Below, piece after piece: positions 31,415 to 41,160 of a DNA stretch of 64,000 bases. Made by a program: the position numbers and the translations under genes. The stretch is taken from the NCBI GenBank assembly GCA_019653755.1, contig BPCL01000002.1:62001-126000 (forward strand), given 5' to 3'. The stretch is from Woeseia sp. (GTDB lineage Bacteria > Pseudomonadota > Gammaproteobacteria > Steroidobacterales > UBA11654). Positions within the stretch are counted from its first letter, which is position 1. Each line of letters opens with the position of its first letter. A model generated the notes under the pieces. That model was not told the origin of the DNA. It saw nothing but the letters and a program-made list of their open reading frames with translations, and ran no database searches.

Positions 31415-32905
31415 TTATAATAGGTGACCCCACTTCTCTTTCACCAAGTCAAATATTTCAGGGTCGTGTTCAACTAGATGTTCTCTATTTAACTTAGGGT
31501 AGGGGGATGGGCCATTTTCTTCAGGTAATTGCCTGGTTGCATCAATGATGATTTTGGATGACTTTCCCCTAGTCTTAGCGCTTGGATCTAAGAAGAAACC
31601 AGGTCCTTCCTCAATAATCTTAGCTCCAGGATACGGTTGCCAACGAGCACCCACTGTACTAAAGACTTCTGTCGTATTATGAATATCGACATCCTTATCA
31701 ACCACTATGACTATTTTACCTATGGGTAGAAAATTAAACTTTTCTGCAACTTCAATAGCTTGATGGGGTTTTGTTTTATCAATACTAATAAATATGAATC
31801 CAACATGATTAATTGGAATAGTAAAACCAGTTAATTCAGGCATAAATTTACTAAATCCCCTAAGTGAGGCTGCTTCTCCTGGACTGGTAACAAACCCACG
31901 CGTTACTCCAGTGAATTGATTAACGATAAGGGGCTTCTTCCTGTGAGTGATTGTTTTTATATTCATGTAAAACTGTTCTTCATGGGGTAGACCCATATAG
32001 CCATACATTTCTCCAAATGGACCTTCTTTTTCCATATCATTCAGAGGAATTTCACCTTCAATAATCATTTCAACATTAGCCGGTACTAGTAGCTCGCTGT
32101 TCTCACATTTCACTACATCAACGGCTTTACCTTTAAAGCCTCCTGCTATTTCAAGCTCGTCCTGGCCCGTTCTTGCTGTTTTTGAGCTACTCATAGCAAA
32201 TATGATTGGGTCAGTGCCTAGAACAACTGCTGCTTCTGCAACTTCCTCGCCCCTTTCTCTTTTTGCCATTAAGAATTTCCAGCCATCTTGATTTCTCTCG
32301 GGGTTAATGCCAATTTTTCTAGGCCCTTTAATTTGCATTCTATATGTGCCAACATTTTTTCCCATCTCGGGATCGACTAGAACCAGATTACCGGTATTGA
32401 TGAATCTTCCATTATCTGCAGGGTTACTTTGTAGAAAAGGAAAATCTAATACATTGATATCATCTCCCTCAATTACAATCTCTTTGCTCGGAGCATCTTC
32501 TCTTTTAATCTCATTGGTCTTTAAGGGTTTAATTTCGCCCATGTCTATCATTTTTTGCAGAGCTTTTTTATAATTTTCGATATGCAGACCTTCTTCTAAA
32601 TGGTCAATATCAACTCCAACCGCTATAGCTTCATGTGCTCCCATGCCATATTGGTTAACTATAATAGGCCCTTCCATCCATTCACCTGAGACCTTAACTT
32701 TATCCACAATCAATGCAGGAGCTCCCCGCCATCCGTGCTTATCGATAAGCTTGTACATTAAGCCTGTTAATTCATAATTATCTTGATCAATTTTATCAAT
32801 ACGGATTACATTGCCATGAGCTTCAATCGCATCCATATACTCTCTTAAAGAGTCATAGGGTCCGGTCTTAATTCTTGATTTGATTCCTGTTTCAGGTTTC
32901 GTCAT
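31415..32905 (-). CDS. UbiD family decarboxylase
   Basis: UbiD enzymes use prenylated FMN to decarboxylate or carboxylate aromatic and alpha,beta-unsaturated acids. The 496-residue protein has the family's landmark segments: NTGNLVLVDPEMGKNVGTYR, MAKRERGEEVAEAAVVLGTD, EIAGGFKGKAVDVVKCE, EGPFGEMYGYMG with the catalytic Glu region, and KFNFLPIGKIVIVVDKDVDI. The N-terminal part YDSLREYMDAIEAHGNVIRI is standard. Ubiquinone synthesis is one possible role, but the location among a Rieske oxygenase, flavin monooxygenase and TonB receptor suggests catabolic decarboxylation. No ubiX is present in the window. Confidence 0.9.
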   Translation of the reverse strand: MTKPETGIKSRIKTGPYDSLREYMDAIEAHGNVIRIDKIDQDNYELTGLMYKLIDKHGWRGAPALIVDKVKVSGEWMEGPIIVNQYGMGAHEAIAVGVDIDHLEEGLHIENYKKALQKMIDMGEIKPLKTNEIKREDAPSKEIVIEGDDINVLDFPFLQSNPADNGRFINTGNLVLVDPEMGKNVGTYRMQIKGPRKIGINPERNQDGWKFLMAKRERGEEVAEAAVVLGTDPIIFAMSSSKTARTGQDELEIAGGFKGKAVDVVKCENSELLVPANVEMIIEGEIPLNDMEKEGPFGEMYGYMGLPHEEQFYMNIKTITHRKKPLIVNQFTGVTRGFVTSPGEAASLRGFSKFMPELTGFTIPINHVGFIFISIDKTKPHQAIEVAEKFNFLPIGKIVIVVDKDVDIHNTTEVFSTVGARWQPYPGAKIIEEGPGFFLDPSAKTRGKSSKIIIDATRQLPEENGPSPYPKLNREHLVEHDPEIFDLVKEKWGHLL

Positions 32906-32960
32906 CTTATCTTCTCTAAGTATTAGTAAACAACTATTGTATACAGGCTATTTGGAATAA

Positions 32961-32988
32961 AAAAGCCCCTCAGTGAGGGGCTTTTTTT
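32961..32988. terminator. Bidirectional intrinsic terminator between the TonB receptor and ubiD
   Basis: GCCCCTC (32965-32971), loop AGT, GAGGGGC (32975-32981) forms a seven-pair GC-rich hairpin, followed by seven T on plus and preceded by A-rich sequence that gives a T tract on minus. It lies just after the receptor stop (33001) on the minus strand and so isolates receptor transcription from ubiD. Confidence 0.88.
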
Positions 32989-33000
32989 CTTATTGTGATT

Positions 33001-35394
33001 TTACCAACTTTTGCTATATCTAATGCCTATCTCTCTAGGTCTATTAGTGTATATTCTTCCATTTCCGAAGAAAAAGTCGAAGTACCAATCGTTAACGGCA
33101 ATATCTGCTCTTTCATCAGTTAAGTTATTGATAAAGAAATTCACTTCCCAATCATCACCTGAGATACCAAATTTAGCATCAGCTGTGGTAAATGATCTTT
33201 GTGTATAAGAATAGCCCGGTTGAACTGCACTTACAGAGTCACCAGTGTAGCTTACAGAACCTCTAAGGAATGCTTCGCTAGCTCCAAAGGCACTAATCTG
33301 CATATTCTTCTCAATCCACATATTGGTTTTAAACTCAGGAACCTGAGGCAATCTAGAACCTGCCGGAGCACTCCCGTCTGCCAAATCAGTACTCGTTTCA
33401 GCTTCAACCCACTGAGAATTCCAACCCAGTTCTGTGTTATCTCCAATCGCAGCTAATATCTCTAGTGTGAATCCATCAGATCCAGCATTTCCTAAGTTAG
33501 CCACAACTTTTTGCCATGGTTGCCCACATGACGGAGCAGGATATGCTTCTGCTGAACCGCAAGGTAGGTTGCTTGGGTCAACAAGCTCAATCTGATAATT
33601 TTCCCAATCCATTGTGAAATATGTAGCATTTAGTCTCATTCGACCATCAAGTAATGTCGTTTTCACACCAACTTCATAGTTATCTAGATAATCAGCATCA
33701 TAAGAGTCAGGATAAATTGGGGCAGATGATCTACCTCGATTTACACCACCAGGTCTGTATCCTTCTGAATAAAGAATATAAGCCATGGTGTCATCATTGA
33801 TGTTGTACTTCAAAGACACTTTAGGAACGAAGTCACTACTGCTAGGATTGTCTCTCTTGTTCTTAGGTAGAATTCCATCAGCAGTTAAGGCTCCTTTGGG
33901 GTTCTCTACCCAATATTTCTTATCAGCTTCACGGTCAAAATATCGACCACCCACTGTTAATTCCATATTTTCATTGAATCTATAGTTAATCTCACCAAAG
34001 ACAGCCATCGTTTCCCAGGTGGTTCTATCGTAAGAAGCCCACCAGACGTCAGTTGGTGCAACTGGCAATCTATCAGGCAAATAAGCGGCTACAGAAGCCA
34101 TTTGATTTGCATAACCAGCTGAATCTCTATAGCCAACTGTTTCTGTGAAGAAATCCCATCCTTCTTCTCGCTCTTGGTAGAAGAAGCCTGCTACCCAGTC
34201 AAGTTCATCGGTCTGGTTGGAAAGTCTAAACTCTTGGGTTTTAGAGCTGTTCCATTGGATCAGTTCATTGAATCCTGGGACATCATTATACGCATAGGAA
34301 ACACCCACAGGCTGGAAGCAATATCTGCTAGTCGAGGCATAGCCATTGTAATAGTAGCAGAAGGTTCCAAAATACATTGAGTAAGTGGACCTATCATTGA
34401 TGTAGTAAACATCTCTATCAAAATAAGAGGTTGCTGATATTAATTTTGCAAATCCAAGATCTTTTTCTACTGTTAGTGAAAGTTGAGTCCAATCGTCATC
34501 ACGAGGTTCATCATAGAAGGAAACCCTTTGTAGGTCGCCAACTGTTGGGTCATAGTAGCTATAACCATCAGCGCTGTTGTTCTGCATAGAAACACCAGCT
34601 TGGATATAGCCATCATCCATCTCCCATCGCCCAAAGACTCTGGCACCTTGTGATTCGAAAGTGTTAACGTCTTCTCGAACCGCTGATGGATTATGTGTAC
34701 TATTATTGACTAGACCAAATCTAGCACTCTGACCATCGACAACATCAACATATCCTCCGTCTGTTGCTGAAAAGCCGACTGCACGGATCGCGAAGTTATC
34801 TGAGATTGGTACATTTACCATACCGCTAATTTCCCAACTGTCTTCATTCCTAGGGGACGTAGCTGAAGCTCTCATGGTTATATCAGTTGTAGCTGCAAAC
34901 CCGCTTGGGTCTGGTTTATTGGTAATGATTCTGATGGTTCCAGATTGTGCACTTGAACCATAGAGACTTCCTTGAGGTCCTGCAAGAGCCTCGATACGTG
35001 CTATATCAATCATTCTAACATCAACTGCCATACCAGCTTGTGTAACTGGTTGCTCATCAATGTATAGAGCTGTTGATTCTTCAGCTATAAACGTACCGTT
35101 ATCGTCCGCTATACCTCTGAAGTAAACTTTACCCGTTCCTGGAGTGTAATTAACATAACTCATTGAAGGTATGAGTTTTGCATAGTCCTCCATATTGACA
35201 ACTTGTGCCTTTTTTAGTTGATCTTCAGTGATTGCCTGTACAGAACCAGCAATATCTTGAAGGCTTTCAGCTTTCTTCGTTGCTGTTACTACAATTTCTT
35301 CCAACTGTGCTTGTGTAGTGGTGTACCCAGCCAATGCTGCTGATACAGCCGCTGCTACACTAGTTACTTTTTGTGTCTTAGTTAACGTCGACAT
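33001..35394 (-). CDS. TonB-dependent outer-membrane receptor
   Basis: This 797-residue protein imports a substrate across the outer membrane with TonB energy. It has a signal peptide (TSVAAAVSAALAGYTTTQA), a TonB box (EEIVVTATKK), a plug domain (AQVVNMEDYAKLIPSMSYVN, IEALAGPQGSLYGSSAQSGT) and a 22-strand-type barrel ending IRYSKSW with a C-terminal aromatic residue. The plug lacks siderophore-specific features I recognise; the subfamily is like those in SAR92/SAR86-type bacteria linked to aromatic or steroid-like substrates, which is inference. An intrinsic terminator lies 12 bases after it. Upstream is a 327-base region with a palindrome that may carry its control. Confidence 0.95.
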   Translation of the reverse strand: MSTLTKTQKVTSVAAAVSAALAGYTTTQAQLEEIVVTATKKAESLQDIAGSVQAITEDQLKKAQVVNMEDYAKLIPSMSYVNYTPGTGKVYFRGIADDNGTFIAEESTALYIDEQPVTQAGMAVDVRMIDIARIEALAGPQGSLYGSSAQSGTIRIITNKPDPSGFAATTDITMRASATSPRNEDSWEISGMVNVPISDNFAIRAVGFSATDGGYVDVVDGQSARFGLVNNSTHNPSAVREDVNTFESQGARVFGRWEMDDGYIQAGVSMQNNSADGYSYYDPTVGDLQRVSFYDEPRDDDWTQLSLTVEKDLGFAKLISATSYFDRDVYYINDRSTYSMYFGTFCYYYNGYASTSRYCFQPVGVSYAYNDVPGFNELIQWNSSKTQEFRLSNQTDELDWVAGFFYQEREEGWDFFTETVGYRDSAGYANQMASVAAYLPDRLPVAPTDVWWASYDRTTWETMAVFGEINYRFNENMELTVGGRYFDREADKKYWVENPKGALTADGILPKNKRDNPSSSDFVPKVSLKYNINDDTMAYILYSEGYRPGGVNRGRSSAPIYPDSYDADYLDNYEVGVKTTLLDGRMRLNATYFTMDWENYQIELVDPSNLPCGSAEAYPAPSCGQPWQKVVANLGNAGSDGFTLEILAAIGDNTELGWNSQWVEAETSTDLADGSAPAGSRLPQVPEFKTNMWIEKNMQISAFGASEAFLRGSVSYTGDSVSAVQPGYSYTQRSFTTADAKFGISGDDWEVNFFINNLTDERADIAVNDWYFDFFFGNGRIYTNRPREIGIRYSKSW

Positions 35395-35721
35395 AATATT
35401 TAACCCCTAGTTAAAATTTATTTTCTAAAATAATTTAAGGATATCGCTTATAGAATTGTTAGTTTCTTAAGCCATATCTAGTAGGAAATACTATAACATA
35501 ATGAGGAGAATACAAGCATTAATAGCTTTGTTTTTTTACTACACTTTTGCGGATAAATTAGCTGAAATTGATGCATGCTTAATCAAAATTTGATTAAAAA
35601 CTGATAAAGTATTGATATTAAAGATAAAATAATAGTAATAACTAATATCTAAACTAACTTGTATTTGTACAATAGAGATAGATTTGAGTAAAATATCACT
35701 CAGATATATAAAGGCAGAATT
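35395..35721. other. Intergenic divergent region, TonB receptor / beta-hydroxylase
   Basis: This 327-base AT-rich gap holds the regulatory regions of both divergent genes. I see no reading frame of note. The clearest element is the perfect palindrome at 35579-35597, listed separately. Runs of A/T make promoter assignment uncertain. Confidence 0.6.
35579..35597. promoter_or_regulatory. Perfect palindrome, candidate operator
   Basis: TTAATCAAA A TTTGATTAA is a nine-base inverted repeat around one central base. It lies about 125 bases upstream of the beta-hydroxylase start and 185 upstream of the receptor start. Size and symmetry fit a dimeric repressor or activator site; no regulator gene is nearby to test it. 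Confidence 0.4.
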
Positions 35722-36288
35722 ATGAACATAGGTGAACCCTTAAAAGAACTTGGTGAGATTGATTACCTCCCTTTAAAGGATAGGATTCTTTCTCTTAATG
35801 ATGATGCATGGAATGCAAATCTAAGCAGGCAGGAAATGTTTGATGTTCATAAAAAAACTAGTTCATTGGTTATGATCTTTTGCGATGGTTGGCCAGAGAT
35901 CAATATCTCCAAAGAACAAGCATGGGATCATATGGCTGATCTTGCTGTTCCACTAATGGATGAAATTATCAATAAGCATTATGAGCCTGGGGGAACAATC
36001 ATAAGGGCAATGGCAGCAAAACTTTTCGCAGGTGAAAGAATAACACCCCATGTTGATAAACATCCTTCATTCCATATTGCTCATCGAATTCATATACCCA
36101 TTACCACAAATGATAATGTTAGATTTACGATTGGGGGCAGACCTTTCCATCTGCAGCCAGGAAAGGTTTATGAAGTAAATAATCAGTCAACACATAGCGT
36201 CATGAACCGAGGTAAAGAGGATCGGATTACCTTTATCTTTGACTATATGCCTCCAGATATAAGGTCAAAAGCTAAGACGCTTAATTAG
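35722..36288 (+). CDS. Aspartyl/asparaginyl beta-hydroxylase family protein
   Basis: This is a 188-residue Fe(II)/2-oxoglutarate-dependent hydroxylase of the Asp_Arg_Hydrox type. Iron ligands are suggested by ITPHVDKHPSFH (His-x-Asp) and the distal STHSVMNRGK (His), with the 2-oxoglutarate-binding basic residue in that region. Sequence LAHRIHIPITTNDNVRF-type stretches (IAHRIHIPIT) are typical. The substrate may be a protein or small molecule. It faces the TPR-sulfotransferase gene with two bases between their stops; related hydroxylases and TPR proteins often act together. Confidence 0.85.
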   Translation: MNIGEPLKELGEIDYLPLKDRILSLNDDAWNANLSRQEMFDVHKKTSSLVMIFCDGWPEINISKEQAWDHMADLAVPLMDEIINKHYEPGGTIIRAMAAKLFAGERITPHVDKHPSFHIAHRIHIPITTNDNVRFTIGGRPFHLQPGKVYEVNNQSTHSVMNRGKEDRITFIFDYMPPDIRSKAKTLN

Positions 36289-36290
36289 AT

Positions 36291-38293
36291 CTAGTTTAAA
36301 TCTTCTGCATTTAAGATCGGTTCAAGAGTTTCAATCAATGGTTCTATATGACTTTCATAGTTCTTCCAAGCGTTCATAGCTCCTTTATATATGGGCTGCC
36401 TGACTTGCTCAGAGCTAGCAGTATTGATTGATCGCTTGGTTTCATAGAATTTGAGACATCCCTCTTCCCACTCTAATCCACAATAATTGAGAAGTCGTTC
36501 TGTCTCATGTTGTTGATTATTAATGAGATTGTCATATTTAAGATCAAGGATTTCCCCAGGAATCACTTGATGCCAATGATCCATCATTCTTTGATATTCG
36601 AGATAATATTCACCAATTTCAAAAAGATCATAACTCCAGGATTGGCCTTTATAGAAGAGCTGTTTATATGAACTGATGCAACTATCAAGTGGATTTCGTT
36701 GTGCATTAATGATTTTAGCATTGGGCAGGATCATTTTAAGAAATCCAATATGTGCAAAGTTATTCGGCATCTTATCGATGAAATAGTGTTTGTTAGTTCT
36801 ATATTTTTTTGTTGTGGTCAAATAGCTCTCACCAAATTCAATTAATTCTTCATCCGTCATATCTTTTGCTGCCTTAGGGTATTTAATACCTTGGGGCCGT
36901 GACCTGGTTAATTTACGGGTAAGCAATGATAAATCAGGGAGTTCTTTAGTGCCTTCAACTTGTGAATGGCTTGCTAGAATTTGTTCAATAAGCGTCGAGC
37001 CTGACCTAGGCAGACCAACAATAAATATTGGTGCTTGGCTTTGACAACCTTTGCCTTTTTTAGATTTGATAAGCTCTTCATCAAAGACCTCAATCAAATC
37101 ATCATGTGTGACTTGTGTTTGGACTGAGTCATAGACCTCTTCTTCTCTTCTCAAATCATTACCTTTTTGAAAATGTACCCATGCTTCTCCAAAATCTTTC
37201 TGCTTTTCCTTCGCATTTGCAAGAGCAATATGAAAAAAGGCTTTATTACTTATTGGCATTTGATCATTGGCTGCATGTTCTTCCATTTTTTTTATCTCTG
37301 ATTCATCAAAAGTATATGTTTTGAGATTGGCAAGACTCCAATAGGCTTCAGCAAATAATGGTTGGATCTCAATACATTTCTTATAGGCAGCAACGGACTC
37401 CTCAAAACGACCCACAGTTTTCAAAACATTCCCAAGACCCATATTACTGCCCATATGATCTGGTTCTACATTTAGAGCATCTTGATAGGATTTTATCGCA
37501 CCTTCATGATCTGACATTTTTCCAAGGATGCCCCCTCGGATCATGAAGCCAAATGGTAACTGCGGTTGTAATTTAATAACTCTCTGAACTGCGTCCAAGG
37601 CTTTTCCATAATCATCTACTTCAGAATATGACTCAGCTAAATCACCCCAAGCACCTGAGAATTTAGGTTTTAGTTCCACTGCTCTTTCTAGAAGAATAAT
37701 TGCATCTTGTTTTTGTTCCATTTTAGAAGCAATGGATGCAAGTAGACGCAATCCATTAACATCATCAGGCTTTTCCTTGAGTGCTTCTCGACATAATTTT
37801 TCTGCTTCCTCAACTTCACCTCTAGCAAATAATTGGGTGGCACTAGCAAGTTGTTCTTGGATTGGATCCAAAGCCAGAGCAGCTTTATAGGATTCTTCTG
37901 ATTCTTCTTTTCTTCCAAGTGCAGAATATATTTTTCCTAGCTTTATCAAAGCACTAGGGTTCTCAGGGGGTTTAATTCTATGGCTTTTCTAAAAGATTCG
38001 ATGGCTTTGTCTGGGTTGTTTTGGGCCAGTAAAGCATTACCTAATTCTTCATGCGCTTGAGGAAAATCTGGGAACATCCTAAGGGTATGTTTCAATCTCT
38101 TTACTGCGGCCCCAGAACGCCCTTGACGGACAAGCGAAACACAGAGCAGCACTTGGAGATTGGGATCTCCGCTTGAGATGCCTTTTAATGAGGTTCGACA
38201 AATTTTTTCTGCCATTTTTGCATCACCTGCATTTAGAAATGCTAAGGCTCTTTCAAATGAGGCTTTTAGTGCTGAAATATCGTCTTTGGCCAT
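36291..38293 (-). CDS. TPR-repeat sulfotransferase, one frameshift
   Basis: The N-terminal about 280 residues are tandem TPRs (KALDAVQRVIKLQPQLPFG, AIKSYQDALNVEPDHMGSNM), followed by a PAPS-dependent sulfotransferase domain with 5'-phosphosulphate loop PIFIVGLPRSGSTLIEQIL, and 3'-phosphate region NAQRNPLDSCISSYKQLFY. The C-terminal part ends near the stop at 36291. The frame breaks at a five-base C-run (37967-37971); adding one C reads AIELNPPENPSALIKLGKIY and joins the parts to about 666 residues. Similar TPR-sulfotransferases modify glycans or peptides in marine bacteria. Confidence 0.88.
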
Positions 38294-38315
38294 AATAAAA
38301 TTAAATTAAGATTGC

Positions 38316-39140
38316 TTAGGATATAGCTTTAGATTCCTTTTGACGATTAATTATCCATGCAGCAATGCATACTCCAACCGTTACCATCAGAATCAAGATT
38401 GTTGCTAAGGCATTAATATCTGGCGATACCCCTAATCTAACTTTTGAAAAAATTAACATGGGTAAGGTAGTAGCTCCAGGTCCAGAAACAAAGCTGGAGA
38501 TGACTAAATCATCGAGTGAAAGAGTGAAGGCAAGCAACCAACCCGAAATCATAGCAGGCAGAATAATTGGTAAAGTGATGTCCCATATCACTCTCGCTGG
38601 CTTTGCACCAAGATCCATGGCAGCCTCTTCTAACGATTCATTAACTTCAGTTAATCGAGATTGAATAATCACAGCAACATAAGCCATGGAAAAGGTAATG
38701 TGTGCAATAGTGATTGTGTTCATACCCCTTTGACTAGGCCAGCCGATAAAGTTTTGAAGGCTGACAAATAAAAGCAATAAGGACAAGCCAGTGATTACTT
38801 CTGGCATAACTAATGGTGAAGCAATCATTCCAGTAAATAGCATCCTCCCCCTGAATTCTCTTAATCTTGCTAATATTAACCCCGCCATTGTTCCAAAAAT
38901 AGTGGCAGCTGTTGCTGTGATTGCTGCAATTCTGAAACTTAATAAGGCTGCATTTAGAATGTTTTCATTACTGAAGAGTTCCATATACCACCTAATTGAC
39001 CAACCGCCCCAAACAGTAACTAGTTTTGAATCATTGAACGAATAGATGATGACCAAAACAATTGGAATATACAGAAATGCAAAGCCAAAGCAGAGCATTG
39101 TAAATATAAATGTTGATCTTTGATTCACGACTCGCTCCAA
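38316..39140 (-). CDS. potC: Spermidine/putrescine-type ABC transporter permease PotC/PotI
   Basis: This inner-membrane permease has about six helices and the EAA-like coupling loop SLEEAAMDLGAKPARVIWDI. The segments YSFNDSKLVTVWGGWSIRWY and FTLSLDDLVISSFVSGPGAT are the PotC hallmarks. It overlaps potB by 16 bases and is the last gene of the transporter operon, potF-potA-potB-potC on the minus strand. Confidence 0.93.
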   Translation of the reverse strand: MERVVNQRSTFIFTMLCFGFAFLYIPIVLVIIYSFNDSKLVTVWGGWSIRWYMELFSNENILNAALLSFRIAAITATAATIFGTMAGLILARLREFRGRMLFTGMIASPLVMPEVITGLSLLLLFVSLQNFIGWPSQRGMNTITIAHITFSMAYVAVIIQSRLTEVNESLEEAAMDLGAKPARVIWDITLPIILPAMISGWLLAFTLSLDDLVISSFVSGPGATTLPMLIFSKVRLGVSPDINALATILILMVTVGVCIAAWIINRQKESKAIS

Positions 39141-40048
39141 AGTTCCTGATTTTGTCGTTTTTGAAAATAAACAATAGGCAAAACTAACAGAAGCACCAGA
39201 ACAATCGCAACTGCTGAAGCCACTGGCCAGTCTCTATTCAAGAAGAATTCATCAAACAGGACTCTGCCGATCATTAATGTATCAGCGCCACCTAAAAGAG
39301 TGGGTATAACATATTCGCCTATGGCTGGTATGAACATCAGGCAGCACCCTGCAATGATTCCAGGCATAGAAAGGGGAAGCGTGACATCCTTGAATACCTC
39401 CCATCTTCTGGCCCCGAGATCTGAAGCCGCTTCAAGCAATCTTATATCCAATTTTTCAAGGTTGGCATAAAGAGGGAGAATCATGAATGGAAGATAAGAA
39501 TAAATCATACCTATATAGACAGCCGTGTCTGTGTAGAGAAGCTCTAAAGGTTGATCGATGATTCCTATCCAGAGTAAGAATCCATTCAGTAATCCTTTGG
39601 TTTTGAGTATTCCCATCCAGGCATAGACTCTGAGTAAAAATGAGATCCAGAAAGGGATTACCACCAGCAAGAGTAAAATATTTCTGGTTGGCTGAGGTGA
39701 TCTGGCAATGCCATAGGCAATTGGATAGCCAATGAAGAGTGCCAGAACAGTGGAAATGAAAGCTAATTTAACAGAACTAAGATAAGTTACTAAATAGAGA
39801 GAATCTTGAAATAAAAATAGATAATTATCAAATGTTGTATAGATTGACATCGACCCATCATCATTGTCTTGAAACAAAGGGGTGAATGGCGGTTGTGCAA
39901 TGATTGGATCGGCTAGACTAATTTTTAAAACGATGAGGAATGGAGCTAAAAAGAAAAGCAAAAGCCAGAAATATGGTATTGCAATAATTAAATTCTTCCA
40001 GAGCCTTTCTCTGAATGAATTATCTACATTTATAAGTAATCCAGACAC
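39125..40048 (-). CDS. potB: Spermidine/putrescine-type ABC transporter permease PotB/PotH
   Basis: The 307-residue permease has NTYSFLLF-type helices (YFWLLLFFLAPFLIVLKISL), EAA-like loop LEAASDLGARRWEVFKDVTL and FIPAIGEYVIPTLLGGADT, which are characteristic of PotB. It starts with GTG that shares one base with the potA stop (TAGTG), so translation is coupled. The partner permease is potC. Confidence 0.93.
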   Translation of the reverse strand: MSGLLINVDNSFRERLWKNLIIAIPYFWLLLFFLAPFLIVLKISLADPIIAQPPFTPLFQDNDDGSMSIYTTFDNYLFLFQDSLYLVTYLSSVKLAFISTVLALFIGYPIAYGIARSPQPTRNILLLLVVIPFWISFLLRVYAWMGILKTKGLLNGFLLWIGIIDQPLELLYTDTAVYIGMIYSYLPFMILPLYANLEKLDIRLLEAASDLGARRWEVFKDVTLPLSMPGIIAGCCLMFIPAIGEYVIPTLLGGADTLMIGRVLFDEFFLNRDWPVASAVAIVLVLLLVLPIVYFQKRQNQELWSES

Positions 40049-41148
40049 TAATTATCCAGTACAATTAGACTTTCTTGCTCCCACGACAAATAAACCTCAT
40101 CTTCCCATGTAATGGTATCTTCTATTCTCACTCTATTTTGTTTACTGACTTGGACGATATCTCCACTTGAGGTTCTGACTCGAAATATTGATAGATTTCC
40201 AAAATATCCAAAATCCTCAACAACTCCTTTCACATAATAGTGATCTTCATCACTGGGCTGTTGTTTATCAATGATTACCTTTTCTGGTCTTAATGCGACC
40301 GATAGTTCCGTTGAATGAATAGTTTGACCAGGATTTTGAATAATAATCTCACCACCCAATGCTTTGCAAGCCAATGCTAATTCTTGCTCATTAGAGCTGG
40401 TAACCTTGGCATCAAACATATTGATGTTTCCGATAAAGTCGGCAACAAATTTACTGTTTGGATGCTCATAGATTGAATTAGGTGTTCCAATTTGAACAAA
40501 CTCTCCTTCTTCCATTACTGCTATTCGATCAGAGAGCGTCATTGCTTCTTCTTGATCGTGAGTCACAATCACAAAGGTGACCCCAAGCTCTTCTTGAATG
40601 TCTATAAGCTCAAATTGAGTGCTTTGCCTTAATTTTTTATCCAGAGCCGCCAGAGGTTCATCGAGAAGCAGCACCTTAGGCTCTTTGATTAATGACCTAG
40701 CAAGCGCTACCCGCTGTGATTGGCCTCCTGATAACTGATTAGGTCTTCGTTTTCCGTAATCAGAAAGCTTTACAAGGGCCAGCATTTTGTTGACTTTTTC
40801 ATCAATCACATCTTTAGCTATACCGTCTTTTTTTAAACCATAAGCAATGTTGTCAAAAACTGTCATGTGAGGAAAAAGAGCATAGTTTTGAAACATTATA
40901 TTAACTGGACGTTTGTAGGGAGGGACGTTGGTCATGTCAACCCCATCAATAAAGATTTTACCTTCAGTCGGAATTTCCAGTCCTGCCATCATTCTCAACA
41001 AGGTTGTTTTACCAGAACCGGATGCACCCAAAATTGAGAACAGTTCCCCTTTCTTGATATCAAGATCTACTTTATTGACAGCAATAACATCACCAAAATG
41101 CTTACTAATTTCTCTTATTTGAATAAATGCCTTTTCATTCTCACTCAT
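40048..41148 (-). CDS. potA: Spermidine/putrescine-type ABC transporter ATPase PotA/PotG
   Basis: The 366-residue ATPase shows Walker A GASGSGKTTLLR, signature LSGGQSQRVALARSLI, Walker B VLLLDEPLAALDKKLR, H-loop VTHDQEEAMTLSDR and a C-terminal TOBE-like regulatory region. It energises uptake of a polyamine or related cation with PotB and PotC. It is 12 bases downstream of the binding-protein gene. Confidence 0.95.
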   Translation of the reverse strand: MSENEKAFIQIREISKHFGDVIAVNKVDLDIKKGELFSILGASGSGKTTLLRMMAGLEIPTEGKIFIDGVDMTNVPPYKRPVNIMFQNYALFPHMTVFDNIAYGLKKDGIAKDVIDEKVNKMLALVKLSDYGKRRPNQLSGGQSQRVALARSLIKEPKVLLLDEPLAALDKKLRQSTQFELIDIQEELGVTFVIVTHDQEEAMTLSDRIAVMEEGEFVQIGTPNSIYEHPNSKFVADFIGNINMFDAKVTSSNEQELALACKALGGEIIIQNPGQTIHSTELSVALRPEKVIIDKQQPSDEDHYYVKGVVEDFGYFGNLSIFRVRTSSGDIVQVSKQNRVRIEDTITWEDEVYLSWEQESLIVLDN

Positions 41149-41160
41149 GATAAATCTCTT

